A stretch of DNA of 22,595 nt from a virus. Positions 1-7,362 of this stretch are shown in pieces (within the stretch, counting starts at the first letter, position 1; each line of letters starts with the position of its first letter). The translations under genes and the position numbers were made by a program. The stretch is from IMG/VR virus record IMGVR_UViG_3300035698_001188, positions 1 to 22,595 of that record. The stretch is one strand, 5' to 3'. A model generated the notes under the pieces. The model was not told the DNA's origin. It searched no databases and was given only the letters and a program-made list of their open reading frames with translations.

Positions 1-39
1 ACAACTAAACGCTTTAACAAGCCAAATTATATGAGGTGA
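1..39 (+). CDS. C-terminal end of an upstream gene (partial, uncertain)
   Basis: Frame 1 is open from the window edge to a TGA at 37-39 and would give a 12-residue tail (TTKRFNKPNYMR). The stop lies inside the Shine-Dalgarno sequence of the next gene, which is the usual arrangement in this tightly packed module. A second frame also stays open for ten codons up to a TGA at 32-34, so the assignment is a guess based on spacing. Nothing can be said about function. Confidence 0.25.
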   Translation, partial: TTKRFNKPNYMR

Positions 40-40
40 T
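33..40 (+). promoter_or_regulatory. Shine-Dalgarno site that fixes the small terminase start
   Basis: GAGGTGAT is complementary to the 3' end of 16S rRNA and ends four bases before the ATG at 45. The in-frame GTG at 36 lies inside this site, so it is unlikely to be the start codon. Confidence 0.7.
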
Positions 41-44
41 AGAA

Positions 45-461
45 ATGATTACAGACGACACTACGGATACCAACATAGTAAAGCCAAAACACGCCGGAGG
101 TAGACCTCCATTCTATAATACTCCTGAAGAGATGCAAATAGAGATCGACCATTACTTTGAGGATGCCGATAGGCGCAAGGTCCCTTATACAGTGCCTGGA
201 CTTAGCTACTGGCTCGGCTATGCTACACGCATGGAGCTTTCCATCATAGCGCGCGAGAAGCCCCTGTTTGCCAACACGGTATCACGCGCAAGGCAGCGGA
301 TCGAGATGCAGCGCATGGAGCTAATGGTGAGTGGCCTGACTAGCAACACACGAGGCATGCAGTTCGACCTGGTAAACAACCACGGCTACTCGAACGAGTC
401 TACGATCAGGCTGGAAGGCCAGGTAGAGATACACGAGGTAGAGGTAAGACTGGAGGGATAG
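45..461 (+). CDS. terS: Terminase small subunit (DNA packaging)
   Basis: The product is a 138-residue protein that would bind the viral packaging site and bring DNA to the large terminase. It opens with an acidic stretch followed by GGRPPFYNTPEEMQ, a pattern common at the start of gp3-like small terminases. Next comes a helix-turn-helix-like segment (PGLSYWLGYATRMELS) and a helical, Arg/Glu-rich region (RARQRIEMQRMELM) suited to oligomerisation. The C-terminus alternates acidic and hydrophobic residues (GQVEIHEVEVRLEG), likely a beta strand. The ATG at 45 is preferred over the GTG at 36 because the latter is part of the ribosome site. The stop at 461 is directly followed by the next start. 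Lying just upstream of the large terminase supports the call. The family assignment is from recalled sequence patterns. Confidence 0.8.
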   Translation: MITDDTTDTNIVKPKHAGGRPPFYNTPEEMQIEIDHYFEDADRRKVPYTVPGLSYWLGYATRMELSIIAREKPLFANTVSRARQRIEMQRMELMVSGLTSNTRGMQFDLVNNHGYSNESTIRLEGQVEIHEVEVRLEG

Positions 462-866
462 ATGCCATACAAGCACGCAGAGCAAGCAGTAGCAGCAAGC
501 AAAGGGCGTATGAGGCGACACCGCAATCCTGTTACGCCCGATGTTACGCCCGATGTTACGCCCGATGTTACGCCCGATGTTACGCCCGATGTTACGCCCG
601 ATGTTACGCCCGATGTTACGCCCAGGCAGCAGGCAGCAGCCCGTGATGAGGCGCGACAGCCTGAGACCATTGAACAGGGATGGCGGGACCTGGAGTCTTA
701 CATTCAGAGAGACGGGCCAGCTATGCCTAACCTTGAGCGCATACAGCGGATAGCAGGCAGCCTCGGACCCAATGCCAATGATGTACAGTTTGGTATCACT
801 GGCATCACAGTGCAAGATATCGGCACCGCCATCGGTACCCAGCCTGCCAAGTATGCTTTGAAATAG
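462..866 (+). CDS. Hypothetical protein with a VTPD tandem-repeat linker
   Basis: I do not recognise a function for this 134-residue protein. Three parts are visible: a basic N-terminus (residues 1-23, with RMRRHRN), a low-complexity linker of seven VTPD repeats and one VTP (about residues 24-54), and a C-terminal domain with an acidic helix and a Gly/Ile-rich end (NLERIQRIAGSLGPNAND, then GITGITVQDIGTAIGTQP). The start codon immediately follows the small terminase stop and is served by GGAGGG at 452-457, so the two genes are probably translationally coupled. Proline-threonine linkers after a short basic segment are common in phage DNA-associated proteins, so a role near packaging is possible but is only inference. 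The frame stays open after the TAG stop for another 71 codons (see findings). Confidence 0.7.
   Translation: MPYKHAEQAVAASKGRMRRHRNPVTPDVTPDVTPDVTPDVTPDVTPDVTPDVTPRQQAAARDEARQPETIEQGWRDLESYIQRDGPAMPNLERIQRIAGSLGPNANDVQFGITGITVQDIGTAIGTQPAKYALK
531..623 (+). repeat. 12-bp tandem repeat, seven full copies plus nine bases
   Basis: GTTACGCCCGAT is repeated perfectly seven times (starts at 531, 543, 555, 567, 579, 591, 603), followed by GTTACGCCC at 615-623. The unit is a multiple of three, so copy-number change would lengthen or shorten the VTPD linker without shifting the frame. The absence of any base difference between copies suggests recent expansion or slippage. Confidence 0.97.
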
Positions 867-884
867 CCAGCAGCACAGCGCTGG
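867..884 (+). other. Short hairpin after the repeat gene
   Basis: CCAGC (867-871) pairs with GCTGG (880-884) across an eight-base loop, directly after the TAG stop. No U-run follows, so it is not an obvious terminator. It may protect or separate transcripts, or mean nothing. Confidence 0.3.
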
Positions 885-920
885 GGCCAGTGCACAAGCA
901 AGGGGGTACGGCAATCGCGA

Positions 921-960
921 GGGCTATTAGAGTATATGAGTGGTAGCCCCCAACTTTTTT
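921..960 (+). terminator. Terminator-like stem-loop ahead of the large terminase
   Basis: GGGCTA (921-926) pairs with TAGCCC (944-949), and two G-U pairs plus an A-U pair extend the stem to nine pairs around an 11-base loop. A run of six T follows at 955-960, but five bases separate it from the stem, longer than in a typical intrinsic terminator. It sits in the largest non-coding gap near the packaging genes (867-995), so it could cause partial termination between the small and large terminase genes. Confidence 0.3.
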
Positions 961-983
961 GCAAGAAATGCAGAGCTAGACAT

Positions 984-991
984 AAGGAGGT
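984..991 (+). promoter_or_regulatory. Perfect Shine-Dalgarno site for a 28-codon mini-gene
   Basis: AAGGAGGT lies four bases upstream of the ATG at 996. It is among the strongest ribosome sites in the window and is the main reason to take the very short open frame behind it seriously. Confidence 0.7.
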
Positions 992-995
992 AAGC

Positions 996-1082
996 ATGCC
1001 ACGTAGAGATGGGACAGGGCCGAGGGGCAAGGGGCCTCGCACAGGCGGGGGTACTGGGAAATGCCCGCCGCGTAAGAAGTAA
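996..1082 (+). CDS. DUF5320-like Gly/Arg-rich mini-protein
   Basis: This 28-residue product begins MPRRDGTGP and continues with GKGPRTGGGTGKC, ending in a basic PPRKK tail. The spacing MP-DGTGP-G-GP-TG-G-G-C is the signature I recall for the DUF5320 family, small Gly-rich proteins of unknown function in anaerobic bacteria and archaea, here reduced to the core motif with Arg/Lys substitutions. It has one cysteine. A perfect Shine-Dalgarno sequence precedes it, and its TAA overlaps the Shine-Dalgarno of the large terminase, so translation of the two is probably coupled. An in-frame ATG at 936 would add a CKKC-containing extension but has no good ribosome site. The role is unknown; an RNA- or DNA-contacting basic peptide is one possibility. 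Confidence 0.65.
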   Translation: MPRRDGTGPRGKGPRTGGGTGKCPPRKK

Positions 1083-1089
1083 GGAGCAT

Positions 1090-3423
1090 ATGCAAGCAGT
1101 AAAGCAATACCGTGAGATAGAGGATGGGAAGTACATATTAAACCTGCACAAAGGGCAGGGTAAGGCTTGGCTGTCCAAGAAGCGGTATATCGTTATGTCA
1201 GCCGGATACCAATGCCTTGATGCCAATGAGTACGTTTATACAGAACACGGTGTGGTTGTAGTTAAAGATATCCATAATGGTGATGCGGTACTTGGCGGTA
1301 ATGTATCGAACAGGGTAGAATTTGACTCAGATATCTACGAGGTAAAATTTGCTAACGGCATAAGCATTAGGTTATCCCCTGAACATCCATTATGGTACAG
1401 GAAGGATGTGCGTTGTCCTGCTAAGTGGATGACTGTAGCTGACGCAAGCAAGCGTAGTCATGGGTATGTTCAGTTTTTAAAACCAGGATCAGATTCAGGA
1501 CAATACCAACCGTTCGCAAAGCTAATTGGGTACATGACTTCTGATGGTAGCTTTACTGATGGGCAAGCCGTTAAGTTCACTAATATCAATCGTGATTTCA
1601 TCGACGACGTATCCCAACTAGCGCAGTCGTTTGGTATGAAAACAGAGGCAAAGCCAAAGGGTAAGGGTTGGGATTTACATCTTACTTTTAATCAGGGGCA
1701 GAAAAATCCATTGCGCGAGTATCTAAAAATACTGAGTATCACACAGGATAGCTTTGGAGATGTTACGCAATTTAGCAAAGGCTCTCTTGTTAAATTCCTT
1801 CGTGGGTATTTCAATGGTGACGGTTATTTAAGGATAACTAAGAGAGAGACTGGTGATAAGAGGCTTGACTGTGCTGAGATAGGATTCTGCACAGCTACCA
1901 AACAGAAATCTATTGAGATGCAATATATTCTGTGGAAATTTGGTATCATCTCTACGGTACGTCACGAGATGATGAAGAAAAGCACCATGCCTTTCTATAG
2001 GGTTTCTGTGAATGGCAAGTTTGTTAAAATGCTTCTTCCGCTCCTAGATTGGTGGAAGTACCCGGATAAGTTTAAACAGGCTGAGGATTTACCAGACACC
2101 AATATAGACAAATACAAGGATATCGATGGTGGCTATTGGATAGCAATTAGAAGTATTAAATGTATCGGTATCGGCAAGGTTGTGGGTTGGGAGACGATTG
2201 GCAATAGTGAGATTATCTCTTACTGCGGCATGAGAACTCACAACTCTGGGAAAACATGCTTTCAACCTGACTGGCTAAGGCGGGAAATCAATGAGCGAGG
2301 GAACGGTGACTACCTGGTAGTGACAGCTACGTTCCCATTGTTAGAGTTGAAGCTGCTCCCTGAGTTTCGGCTCGTGTTCGAGCAGTCATTTCATTTAGGG
2401 GAGTATTTAGATTCCAAGAAGATGTTTCAATTCAGTCGCGTACTCCCGGGCGGGAAGGACAAGTCGATAGACCCAACCAGGATAATCTTCGCTTCTGCAA
2501 CGCATCCTGAGTCTATAGAGTCTGCTACAGCTAAAGCGGCTGTCCTAGATGAGTGTGGACAGATGCAATTTCAGAGAGGTTCACACGAGGCTATCGTTAG
2601 AAGGCTGAGTCTCCATCAGGGACGGATTCTATACGGAACGACTCTTTATAATGCCGGTTGGTTCATAGACGAGGTTTACGACGCTGCGCTCAGGGGAGAC
2701 CCTGATTTTGAGCTAGTGCAGTTCGACTCAACCATGAACCCCGCTTTCCCTAAAGAGGAGTACGAGAAGGCCAGAGCTACAATGCCGAGTTGGAAGTTCG
2801 CCATGTTCTGTCAGGGGAAGTTCATACGACCCACTGGACTGGTTTACGACTCGTTCGACCCTGCTGCCTGCATAATCCCCCGCTTCGATATTCCCAAGAA
2901 CTGGCTGGTCTATGTAGGGCATGATTTCGGCAAAGCCAACCCGGCAGCCATGTTCTATGCCCAAGACCCCGCTACGGGTATTTTCTATGCGTATCAGGAG
3001 TATATGCCTGGGTCTAGGTCAACCTACAACCACGCTCAAGAGTTTAAAAGGATGACCGCTGGTTACAACGTAGTCGCAAGAGTCGGAGGGAACCGAACGT
3101 CAGAGGACGAGATTAGGCAGGGCTACACGGCTCACGGCTGGCATATACAGATGCCGAAGATAAAGAACGTAGCCGAGCAGATCGGGCGGGTGTACGCCAT
3201 GCACAAGCTGAACAAGGTGAAAGTGTTCTCCGATTTGCATAATTACTTAGACCAGAAGAAATCGTTCTCTTACGAGTTGGACGAGAAGTACCAAGCTACG
3301 GACAAATACGAGGACGAGAGCAAGTTTCATCTTCTGGCGGCTGAGAGGTATCTATTGTCAGACTTTACACCCGAAACGGTACAGATAAAATCTCAATTTA
3401 ATAGGACGTACTTTCCATGCTAG
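1090..3423 (+). CDS. terL: Terminase large subunit, intein-containing precursor
   Basis: This is the packaging motor: an ATPase that translocates DNA into the capsid and a nuclease that cuts it. The precursor has 777 residues, and removing the 344-residue intein leaves about 433, a normal size. Walker A is SAGYQ-SGKT, split by the intein after Gln. Walker B is AAVLDECGQM (LDE at spliced residues 142-144), followed by the coupling motif GTTLYNAG. The C-terminal RNase H-like nuclease begins with YVGHDFGKANPAAMFY (Asp at spliced residue 268) and ends with an acidic segment, DKYEDES. The ATG at 1090 is chosen because AAGGAG (1081-1086) precedes it and because an upstream in-frame ATG at 1009 would run over the mini-gene and add a Gly/Arg-rich leader atypical of the family. 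The spacing to that ribosome site is short (three bases), so the start is likely but not certain. The stop overlaps the next start by seven bases. Confidence 0.93.
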   Translation: MQAVKQYREIEDGKYILNLHKGQGKAWLSKKRYIVMSAGYQCLDANEYVYTEHGVVVVKDIHNGDAVLGGNVSNRVEFDSDIYEVKFANGISIRLSPEHPLWYRKDVRCPAKWMTVADASKRSHGYVQFLKPGSDSGQYQPFAKLIGYMTSDGSFTDGQAVKFTNINRDFIDDVSQLAQSFGMKTEAKPKGKGWDLHLTFNQGQKNPLREYLKILSITQDSFGDVTQFSKGSLVKFLRGYFNGDGYLRITKRETGDKRLDCAEIGFCTATKQKSIEMQYILWKFGIISTVRHEMMKKSTMPFYRVSVNGKFVKMLLPLLDWWKYPDKFKQAEDLPDTNIDKYKDIDGGYWIAIRSIKCIGIGKVVGWETIGNSEIISYCGMRTHNSGKTCFQPDWLRREINERGNGDYLVVTATFPLLELKLLPEFRLVFEQSFHLGEYLDSKKMFQFSRVLPGGKDKSIDPTRIIFASATHPESIESATAKAAVLDECGQMQFQRGSHEAIVRRLSLHQGRILYGTTLYNAGWFIDEVYDAALRGDPDFELVQFDSTMNPAFPKEEYEKARATMPSWKFAMFCQGKFIRPTGLVYDSFDPAACIIPRFDIPKNWLVYVGHDFGKANPAAMFYAQDPATGIFYAYQEYMPGSRSTYNHAQEFKRMTAGYNVVARVGGNRTSEDEIRQGYTAHGWHIQMPKIKNVAEQIGRVYAMHKLNKVKVFSDLHNYLDQKKSFSYELDEKYQATDKYEDESKFHLLAAERYLLSDFTPETVQIKSQFNRTYFPC
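1213..2244 (+). other. Intein with LAGLIDADG homing endonuclease, inside TerL Walker A
   Basis: This in-frame element of 344 codons starts with Cys (CLDANEYVYTEHG, splicing block A) and ends MRTHN before a Ser, giving Cys1, penultimate His, terminal Asn and Ser+1 as needed for standard protein splicing. Block B is RLSPEHPLW (His58). Two endonuclease motifs are present, LIGYMTSDG (residues 104-112) and LRGYFNGDG (196-204), each with its catalytic Asp (111 and 203), so homing activity may be intact. Block F is weak: the usual Asp and His are not evident in the stretch before YCGMRTHN. Removing the element rejoins AGYQ to SGKT, a complete P-loop. GC is lower than in the flanking terminase (about 41% over five counted 60-base lines against about 51% over three), fitting separate acquisition. 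Confidence 0.93.
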
Positions 3424-5432
3424 GTTATACCTTATTCGAGAGGAACTGCGAGGCTGACGATACTACGTATGTCTTGGGTGGTATTGTGCGTGTTTCTCAA
3501 TCGTTCACGCCTTCAACAGCACATAACCTCTATACCTTCTGCTTCAAGATAATCAATGCGGCAACCTGTGGAGACGCGACAATCCGAATCTATGACGTGG
3601 ACGCTGACCACAAGCCCACAGGCTCGGCTCTAGCGACAATGGTTATAGCGAACGCTTCTATCTCGGCAGTTGCTTACGAGTACACGTACACGGTGACTAC
3701 GGCTTTGAAGATGGACACGTCCGAGAAAGCAGCGGTGCTATCCTCGGCGGCTACTGGACTTGGCGCAAGGTATCAGGGTACAGGCTCGTATTCCGGCTAC
3801 GCTTTCACCAGCCCCAACAGCGGGACAACGTGGAACGCTATCGCCAACGCTTCGTTCCTGTTTCAAGAATGGGGTCAGAAGTTGCCTTTATATGGAACGT
3901 ACAAGATACCCTTGCTCCCCGCCGGTGCGGGAACGTACACCGAGCTTGGCAATCCAAAGAATACAGCCAATTGGCAGAACGTAGCTAACTCTCTGGACGC
4001 TCCCGATGACTCAGGCGTTGTGGTCTATGCTCTGGGTGATATGGTAGTAAATGGCGACCCTACTAATTCATTTGGCTGGTCGATAGACGACCCGTTCCTA
4101 TCAGGAGCTACTACTGTTGCAGGTTATCTGACCGGCACGAGCGTCCTGTGGAAAACAGGCGTAGCGGGTATCACGGGTACTGGAACAGACTTTACCTCGG
4201 AGTTAGCGAAAGGGTACGTTGTAAGGACTCCGAATTTAAGTGATTGGTATCTCGGTCAGAACCGCAGGGTGTCTCAGGTTACTAGCGTCGATAGTAACAC
4301 AGGTGCTACATTTACATACAAACCTTCAGAGAGTCAAGCCTTTCTGTCTACTAATTATAGGGTTGGCAACTCGTGGTTCTTTACACCTAAAGACTCTGAC
4401 GCCGCCGATGCAGGCTGGATAAACTCTATAAAACTAACAGGACAGCAAGATAACCGCTACAACCTCACCATTCCAATGACCTTTATGGCTGGTGTGTGGA
4501 CAGAGGTAGGAGGCGGGAAGCTGATTACTGCCGCTGGCGGTGCTGCTTTGAGCGCGTATCCCGATACGACGTTTGCTACTGGTAACTATTACGGTACTGG
4601 TCACACGACTAAGAAAAACACAGGCATGGCTCATGGAGTCACAACCGTTGACTCTGATAATCAATTAACAAACTGGGACACCTTTATAAACACCAAGGAA
4701 GGCTTGGACGGGAAGTCCAAGTACGCTGGAACGTGGGTGGAGGATGATTTAAGCTCTGAGACTACCGCAACCCAATGGTGCGCTGCCGAGAAGAAAGACT
4801 CCTATACTGTAAAAACTACCATTAACAGTGGCGATATTCACAGGATCACCGTTAAATACAGGGTGTTCGTATTGCATTTCAATCGCACAGACGGGTACTC
4901 TGTTACTGCTACAGCCAAGCCATTCTGCTATCTAGGCGGGGTGTTCGCTTACGGGACGGAACGGACGATAACATCAACTGACGAAGATGCTATGTGGACT
5001 GATGGTACCAAGTGGTACAAGCCTACCGTATGGGAGTTCGATGATGTTCTGGCTAAACCTGGCGGGGGCGTGTTCACCAGAGAAGATTTAGAGGACATAG
5101 AGTTCGGCATAACCCTCGGTAATATCAGTGATATACGTGCAACTGTAGGGATTTATTGCTCTCAATTGGTTCCTATAGCGTGGGTTTCCAACCTCCCGGC
5201 TTATATCGTCATGGGAACACGCATCGGTCTTGACGACAGAGGATTCATAGTGAGGGGCAATTGGGATGAGTGGAACTCTCCTGTGGGTCTTGACGGGGTT
5301 AATGCTATGGGTTGGGGCATACACTACGCTTCGTGGCTTTCAAGGTTTGTAGCTAAACCGCTGAAGCTGATGTTCCAGACCGTTCGGAAGGTCTACAGAA
5401 GAAGCACGATTTTAAGGCTCAGGAGACGATAA
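3417..5432 (+). CDS. Large beta-rich structural protein (tail, appendage or adsorption)
   Basis: This 671-residue protein is probably exposed on the virion. Residues about 20-155 resemble a beta-sandwich often seen in phage minor structural proteins: SQSFTPS near residue 27, an IRIYDVDADHKPTGS strand-turn near 56-70, and a closing FLFQEWG at 147-153. A second module (about 200-320) contains GITGTGTDFTSELAKG, a turn-and-strand pattern also recalled from tail proteins. The remainder (about 340-640) is Thr/Gly/aromatic-rich without a family I can name. The C-terminus is basic (KVYRRSTILRLRRR). There is no signal peptide or membrane segment. The ATG at 3417 overlaps the terminase stop, with only a weak ribosome site, so translation is likely coupled to terL. 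No enzymatic motif was recognised. Confidence 0.6.
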   Translation: MLGYTLFERNCEADDTTYVLGGIVRVSQSFTPSTAHNLYTFCFKIINAATCGDATIRIYDVDADHKPTGSALATMVIANASISAVAYEYTYTVTTALKMDTSEKAAVLSSAATGLGARYQGTGSYSGYAFTSPNSGTTWNAIANASFLFQEWGQKLPLYGTYKIPLLPAGAGTYTELGNPKNTANWQNVANSLDAPDDSGVVVYALGDMVVNGDPTNSFGWSIDDPFLSGATTVAGYLTGTSVLWKTGVAGITGTGTDFTSELAKGYVVRTPNLSDWYLGQNRRVSQVTSVDSNTGATFTYKPSESQAFLSTNYRVGNSWFFTPKDSDAADAGWINSIKLTGQQDNRYNLTIPMTFMAGVWTEVGGGKLITAAGGAALSAYPDTTFATGNYYGTGHTTKKNTGMAHGVTTVDSDNQLTNWDTFINTKEGLDGKSKYAGTWVEDDLSSETTATQWCAAEKKDSYTVKTTINSGDIHRITVKYRVFVLHFNRTDGYSVTATAKPFCYLGGVFAYGTERTITSTDEDAMWTDGTKWYKPTVWEFDDVLAKPGGGVFTREDLEDIEFGITLGNISDIRATVGIYCSQLVPIAWVSNLPAYIVMGTRIGLDDRGFIVRGNWDEWNSPVGLDGVNAMGWGIHYASWLSRFVAKPLKLMFQTVRKVYRRSTILRLRRR

Positions 5433-5719
5433 TGGAAAGACCGAGATTAGGCGACCATGTGTATGTAAACTTCGTGAACAAGAGCAGGGCTGGCGACGTA
5501 ATGGACTGCGATACGGGCTATCCCCTCTTGGAATGGGAAGACCCTGCTGGTAAGATTCTCGTTGCCTCTACGGACGTGATGACTAACCAAGCCACAGGAG
5601 ACTACTACTACAACGCTGCAACCGCCACCACGTCTCCTAGCGGTGTGTTTAAAGCCAACATCATCTGTATCACTGACAGTATAACAACTCAATTCTCCAT
5701 GACCTACGAGGTATTATGA
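5432..5719 (+). CDS. Small Ig-like structural protein
   Basis: The product has 95 residues and one likely beta-sandwich domain. PLLEWEDPAGKILVAS followed by ATGDYYYNAAT and SGVFKANIICI reads like the strand order of small Ig-like domains in virion or surface proteins. The final strands are TTQFSMTYEVL. The ATG shares a base with the TAA of the preceding gene, and AGGAG (5421-5425) gives a good ribosome site. The stop overlaps the next start (ATGA). The tight coupling suggests it is made in proportion to its neighbours, perhaps as an accessory subunit of the same appendage. That role is inference. Confidence 0.55.
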   Translation: MERPRLGDHVYVNFVNKSRAGDVMDCDTGYPLLEWEDPAGKILVASTDVMTNQATGDYYYNAATATTSPSGVFKANIICITDSITTQFSMTYEVL

Positions 5720-7353
5720 GGGTAGTTGACACATTACTGGAAGAGGCGGGGCGTTCCGGCAGCCTCGCTACTGCTATAAAGATTCAGATAGGTGATGTTA
5801 CCTTTTGCAATAATGACGCGGAAGGTATGCAGACCTGTCGTAATACGGACGTCGGCCCACAGTGGACGACCATTCGCGGAAATAGGATAAAGTCGGTACA
5901 TACCTTCGAGCAGCCATACGGTAATATCAATGATAAGTCCAAGATAGTCCTGAACAACCACGACCTTATGTTGCCTGATTTCAAAGGCAAGCGGTCTCTG
6001 ATAAGTTGGGGAGCGCAGACCACCAAGGGCAGGCTGTACGACACGCAACCGCCGTATTACGTCAAGGCTCAGGTGAACGTGGAGTCTCAGGGAGTCATGG
6101 CTACCGAGCTTACTTTATTGGGATTGACAGACTGGCTCGGGCAGGACAAAGCTAACTGTAACTATATCTTTAACGGGACTGACACGATAGAGACTCTTGT
6201 TAAGGCAGTTCTGGGAGCAACCATGCCATGCTTCAGCGATTGCAAGGCATTCACTGTCGTATCCGATACGGACTATGATGGCATATTCGATGTGGTTATC
6301 CCAGGCCCGACCTTCTATATCGAGAAGGGCAAGGATACGAGAGCAACCGTACTGGCTCGACTGTTCGATATGACATACGTGAGATTAAAAGCAGGGTGCG
6401 AACAGCCGTCTGGCACCACTGACACGGTGCATCTGTTCATCCCTTCCAAGAATGTAACCCATTGGTTCTCATTAGAGGATACAGAGCATAAGTATCTTAT
6501 CACATCTGACTACTCTGAGATATTCGCTCCTAATGATATCACGGTTACCAACCCTAGCAACGAGGGGCTGACCTATACTGGAAGGGCGAGGGACAACAAA
6601 TCATGGAGTGCTATACCGTCTGCTGACACGCTATTTATCACAGGGCTGACGGGGAACGCCCAGGCTGACCTCGTAGCTAACGCTGTGCTTGCGAATTTAA
6701 GAGCCTACTTCAACGGGTTCTCCGCTAAGATACCCATGCAGTTCGGTCAAGATTTATTCGATAGAGTGAAGCTAACAAGTCGCAGAACCAAGAAAGCGTA
6801 TGAAGGCAACATAGCCACCGCAGAGCGTGTGTACGAGCCGTCTAAGGGTGAGCCTCAGTTCTACATGAACATATCAACAGGCAAGTGGTTCGACCCTCGT
6901 GCAGCATGGGATGTTATGGGAGTGGGGGCTGGAGTAGTCTCTACTGACGAGGAAAACCAATACCTCTATGTGTTCACTCCTTGCAGGGCTTATAGTTCCA
7001 AGTTGGGTGATTGGACTGGCGAAAGCCTAGTCCTATACGGTTCAGTTATAACGGGAAGTACCGACCAAACATGGATTAAGTATAAAGTTAAGATACCTTC
7101 AGGGCAATATAAATTAAGATTTAGTGTCCTCGCAGGGGCAAATACTTGTATTGCAAAAGTATATATTGATTCAACTTTAGCGTGGGAACAAGACTTGTAC
7201 GATGTAGCGGCTTTTCCAGAGGTTGATGAGACGGTTACTGTTCCAGAAGCGGCCTCATCGTGGCACGAGATAAAATTTGCAATAGATGGGAAGAACGCAT
7301 CATCTGGTGGTTATACCTTGATGTTCTCAGACTTTGTTTTATATCCATTCTAG
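5716..7353 (+). CDS. Putative tail/baseplate-type structural protein with C-terminal carbohydrate-binding-like domain
   Basis: This is a 545-residue protein. The N-terminal 130 residues (TAIKIQIGDVTF, then SKIVLNNHDLMLPDFKGKR and WGAQTTKGRLYDTQPPYYV) follow a layout I recall from tail hub or tail-assembly proteins of uncultured phages. A central alpha/beta region follows, containing ITVTNPSNEG near residue 275 and then helices around 315-345. From about residue 415 a separate all-beta domain closes the protein, resembling a carbohydrate-binding sandwich (IKYKVKIPSGQYKLRFSVL, then WHEIKFAI and SGGYTLMF). This last part is AT-richer than the rest: about 41% GC over four counted 60-base lines against 51% over two upstream lines, which hints at domain acquisition. 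It starts in an ATGA overlap with the previous gene. The exact role is not certain. Confidence 0.5.
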   Translation: MRVVDTLLEEAGRSGSLATAIKIQIGDVTFCNNDAEGMQTCRNTDVGPQWTTIRGNRIKSVHTFEQPYGNINDKSKIVLNNHDLMLPDFKGKRSLISWGAQTTKGRLYDTQPPYYVKAQVNVESQGVMATELTLLGLTDWLGQDKANCNYIFNGTDTIETLVKAVLGATMPCFSDCKAFTVVSDTDYDGIFDVVIPGPTFYIEKGKDTRATVLARLFDMTYVRLKAGCEQPSGTTDTVHLFIPSKNVTHWFSLEDTEHKYLITSDYSEIFAPNDITVTNPSNEGLTYTGRARDNKSWSAIPSADTLFITGLTGNAQADLVANAVLANLRAYFNGFSAKIPMQFGQDLFDRVKLTSRRTKKAYEGNIATAERVYEPSKGEPQFYMNISTGKWFDPRAAWDVMGVGAGVVSTDEENQYLYVFTPCRAYSSKLGDWTGESLVLYGSVITGSTDQTWIKYKVKIPSGQYKLRFSVLAGANTCIAKVYIDSTLAWEQDLYDVAAFPEVDETVTVPEAASSWHEIKFAIDGKNASSGGYTLMFSDFVLYPF

Positions 7354-7362
7354 GAGTAATAA

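Noticed and set aside
531-623. CRISPR-like array
   Set aside because: The units are directly adjacent with no spacers and encode a protein linker, so this is a simple tandem repeat.
541-753. Plus-strand frame encoding MLRP repeats
   Set aside because: It is another frame of the same tandem repeat inside the VTPD gene and has no ribosome site.
321-914. Long minus-strand open frame with a GRNI-type repeat (and a second one at 386-670)
   Set aside because: The repeats come from the reverse complement of the 12-bp tandem repeat, which has no stop in several frames. No ribosome site is seen, and it lies opposite two well-supported plus-strand genes.
936-995. Upstream ATG that would extend the DUF5320-like mini-protein with a CKKC segment
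   Set aside because: It has no Shine-Dalgarno sequence, whereas the internal ATG at 996 has a perfect one. It is kept only as part of the readthrough observation.
1009-1089. Upstream ATG extension of the large terminase
   Set aside because: It overlaps the well-supported mini-gene, gives a low-complexity Gly/Arg leader, and has a worse ribosome site than the ATG at 1090.
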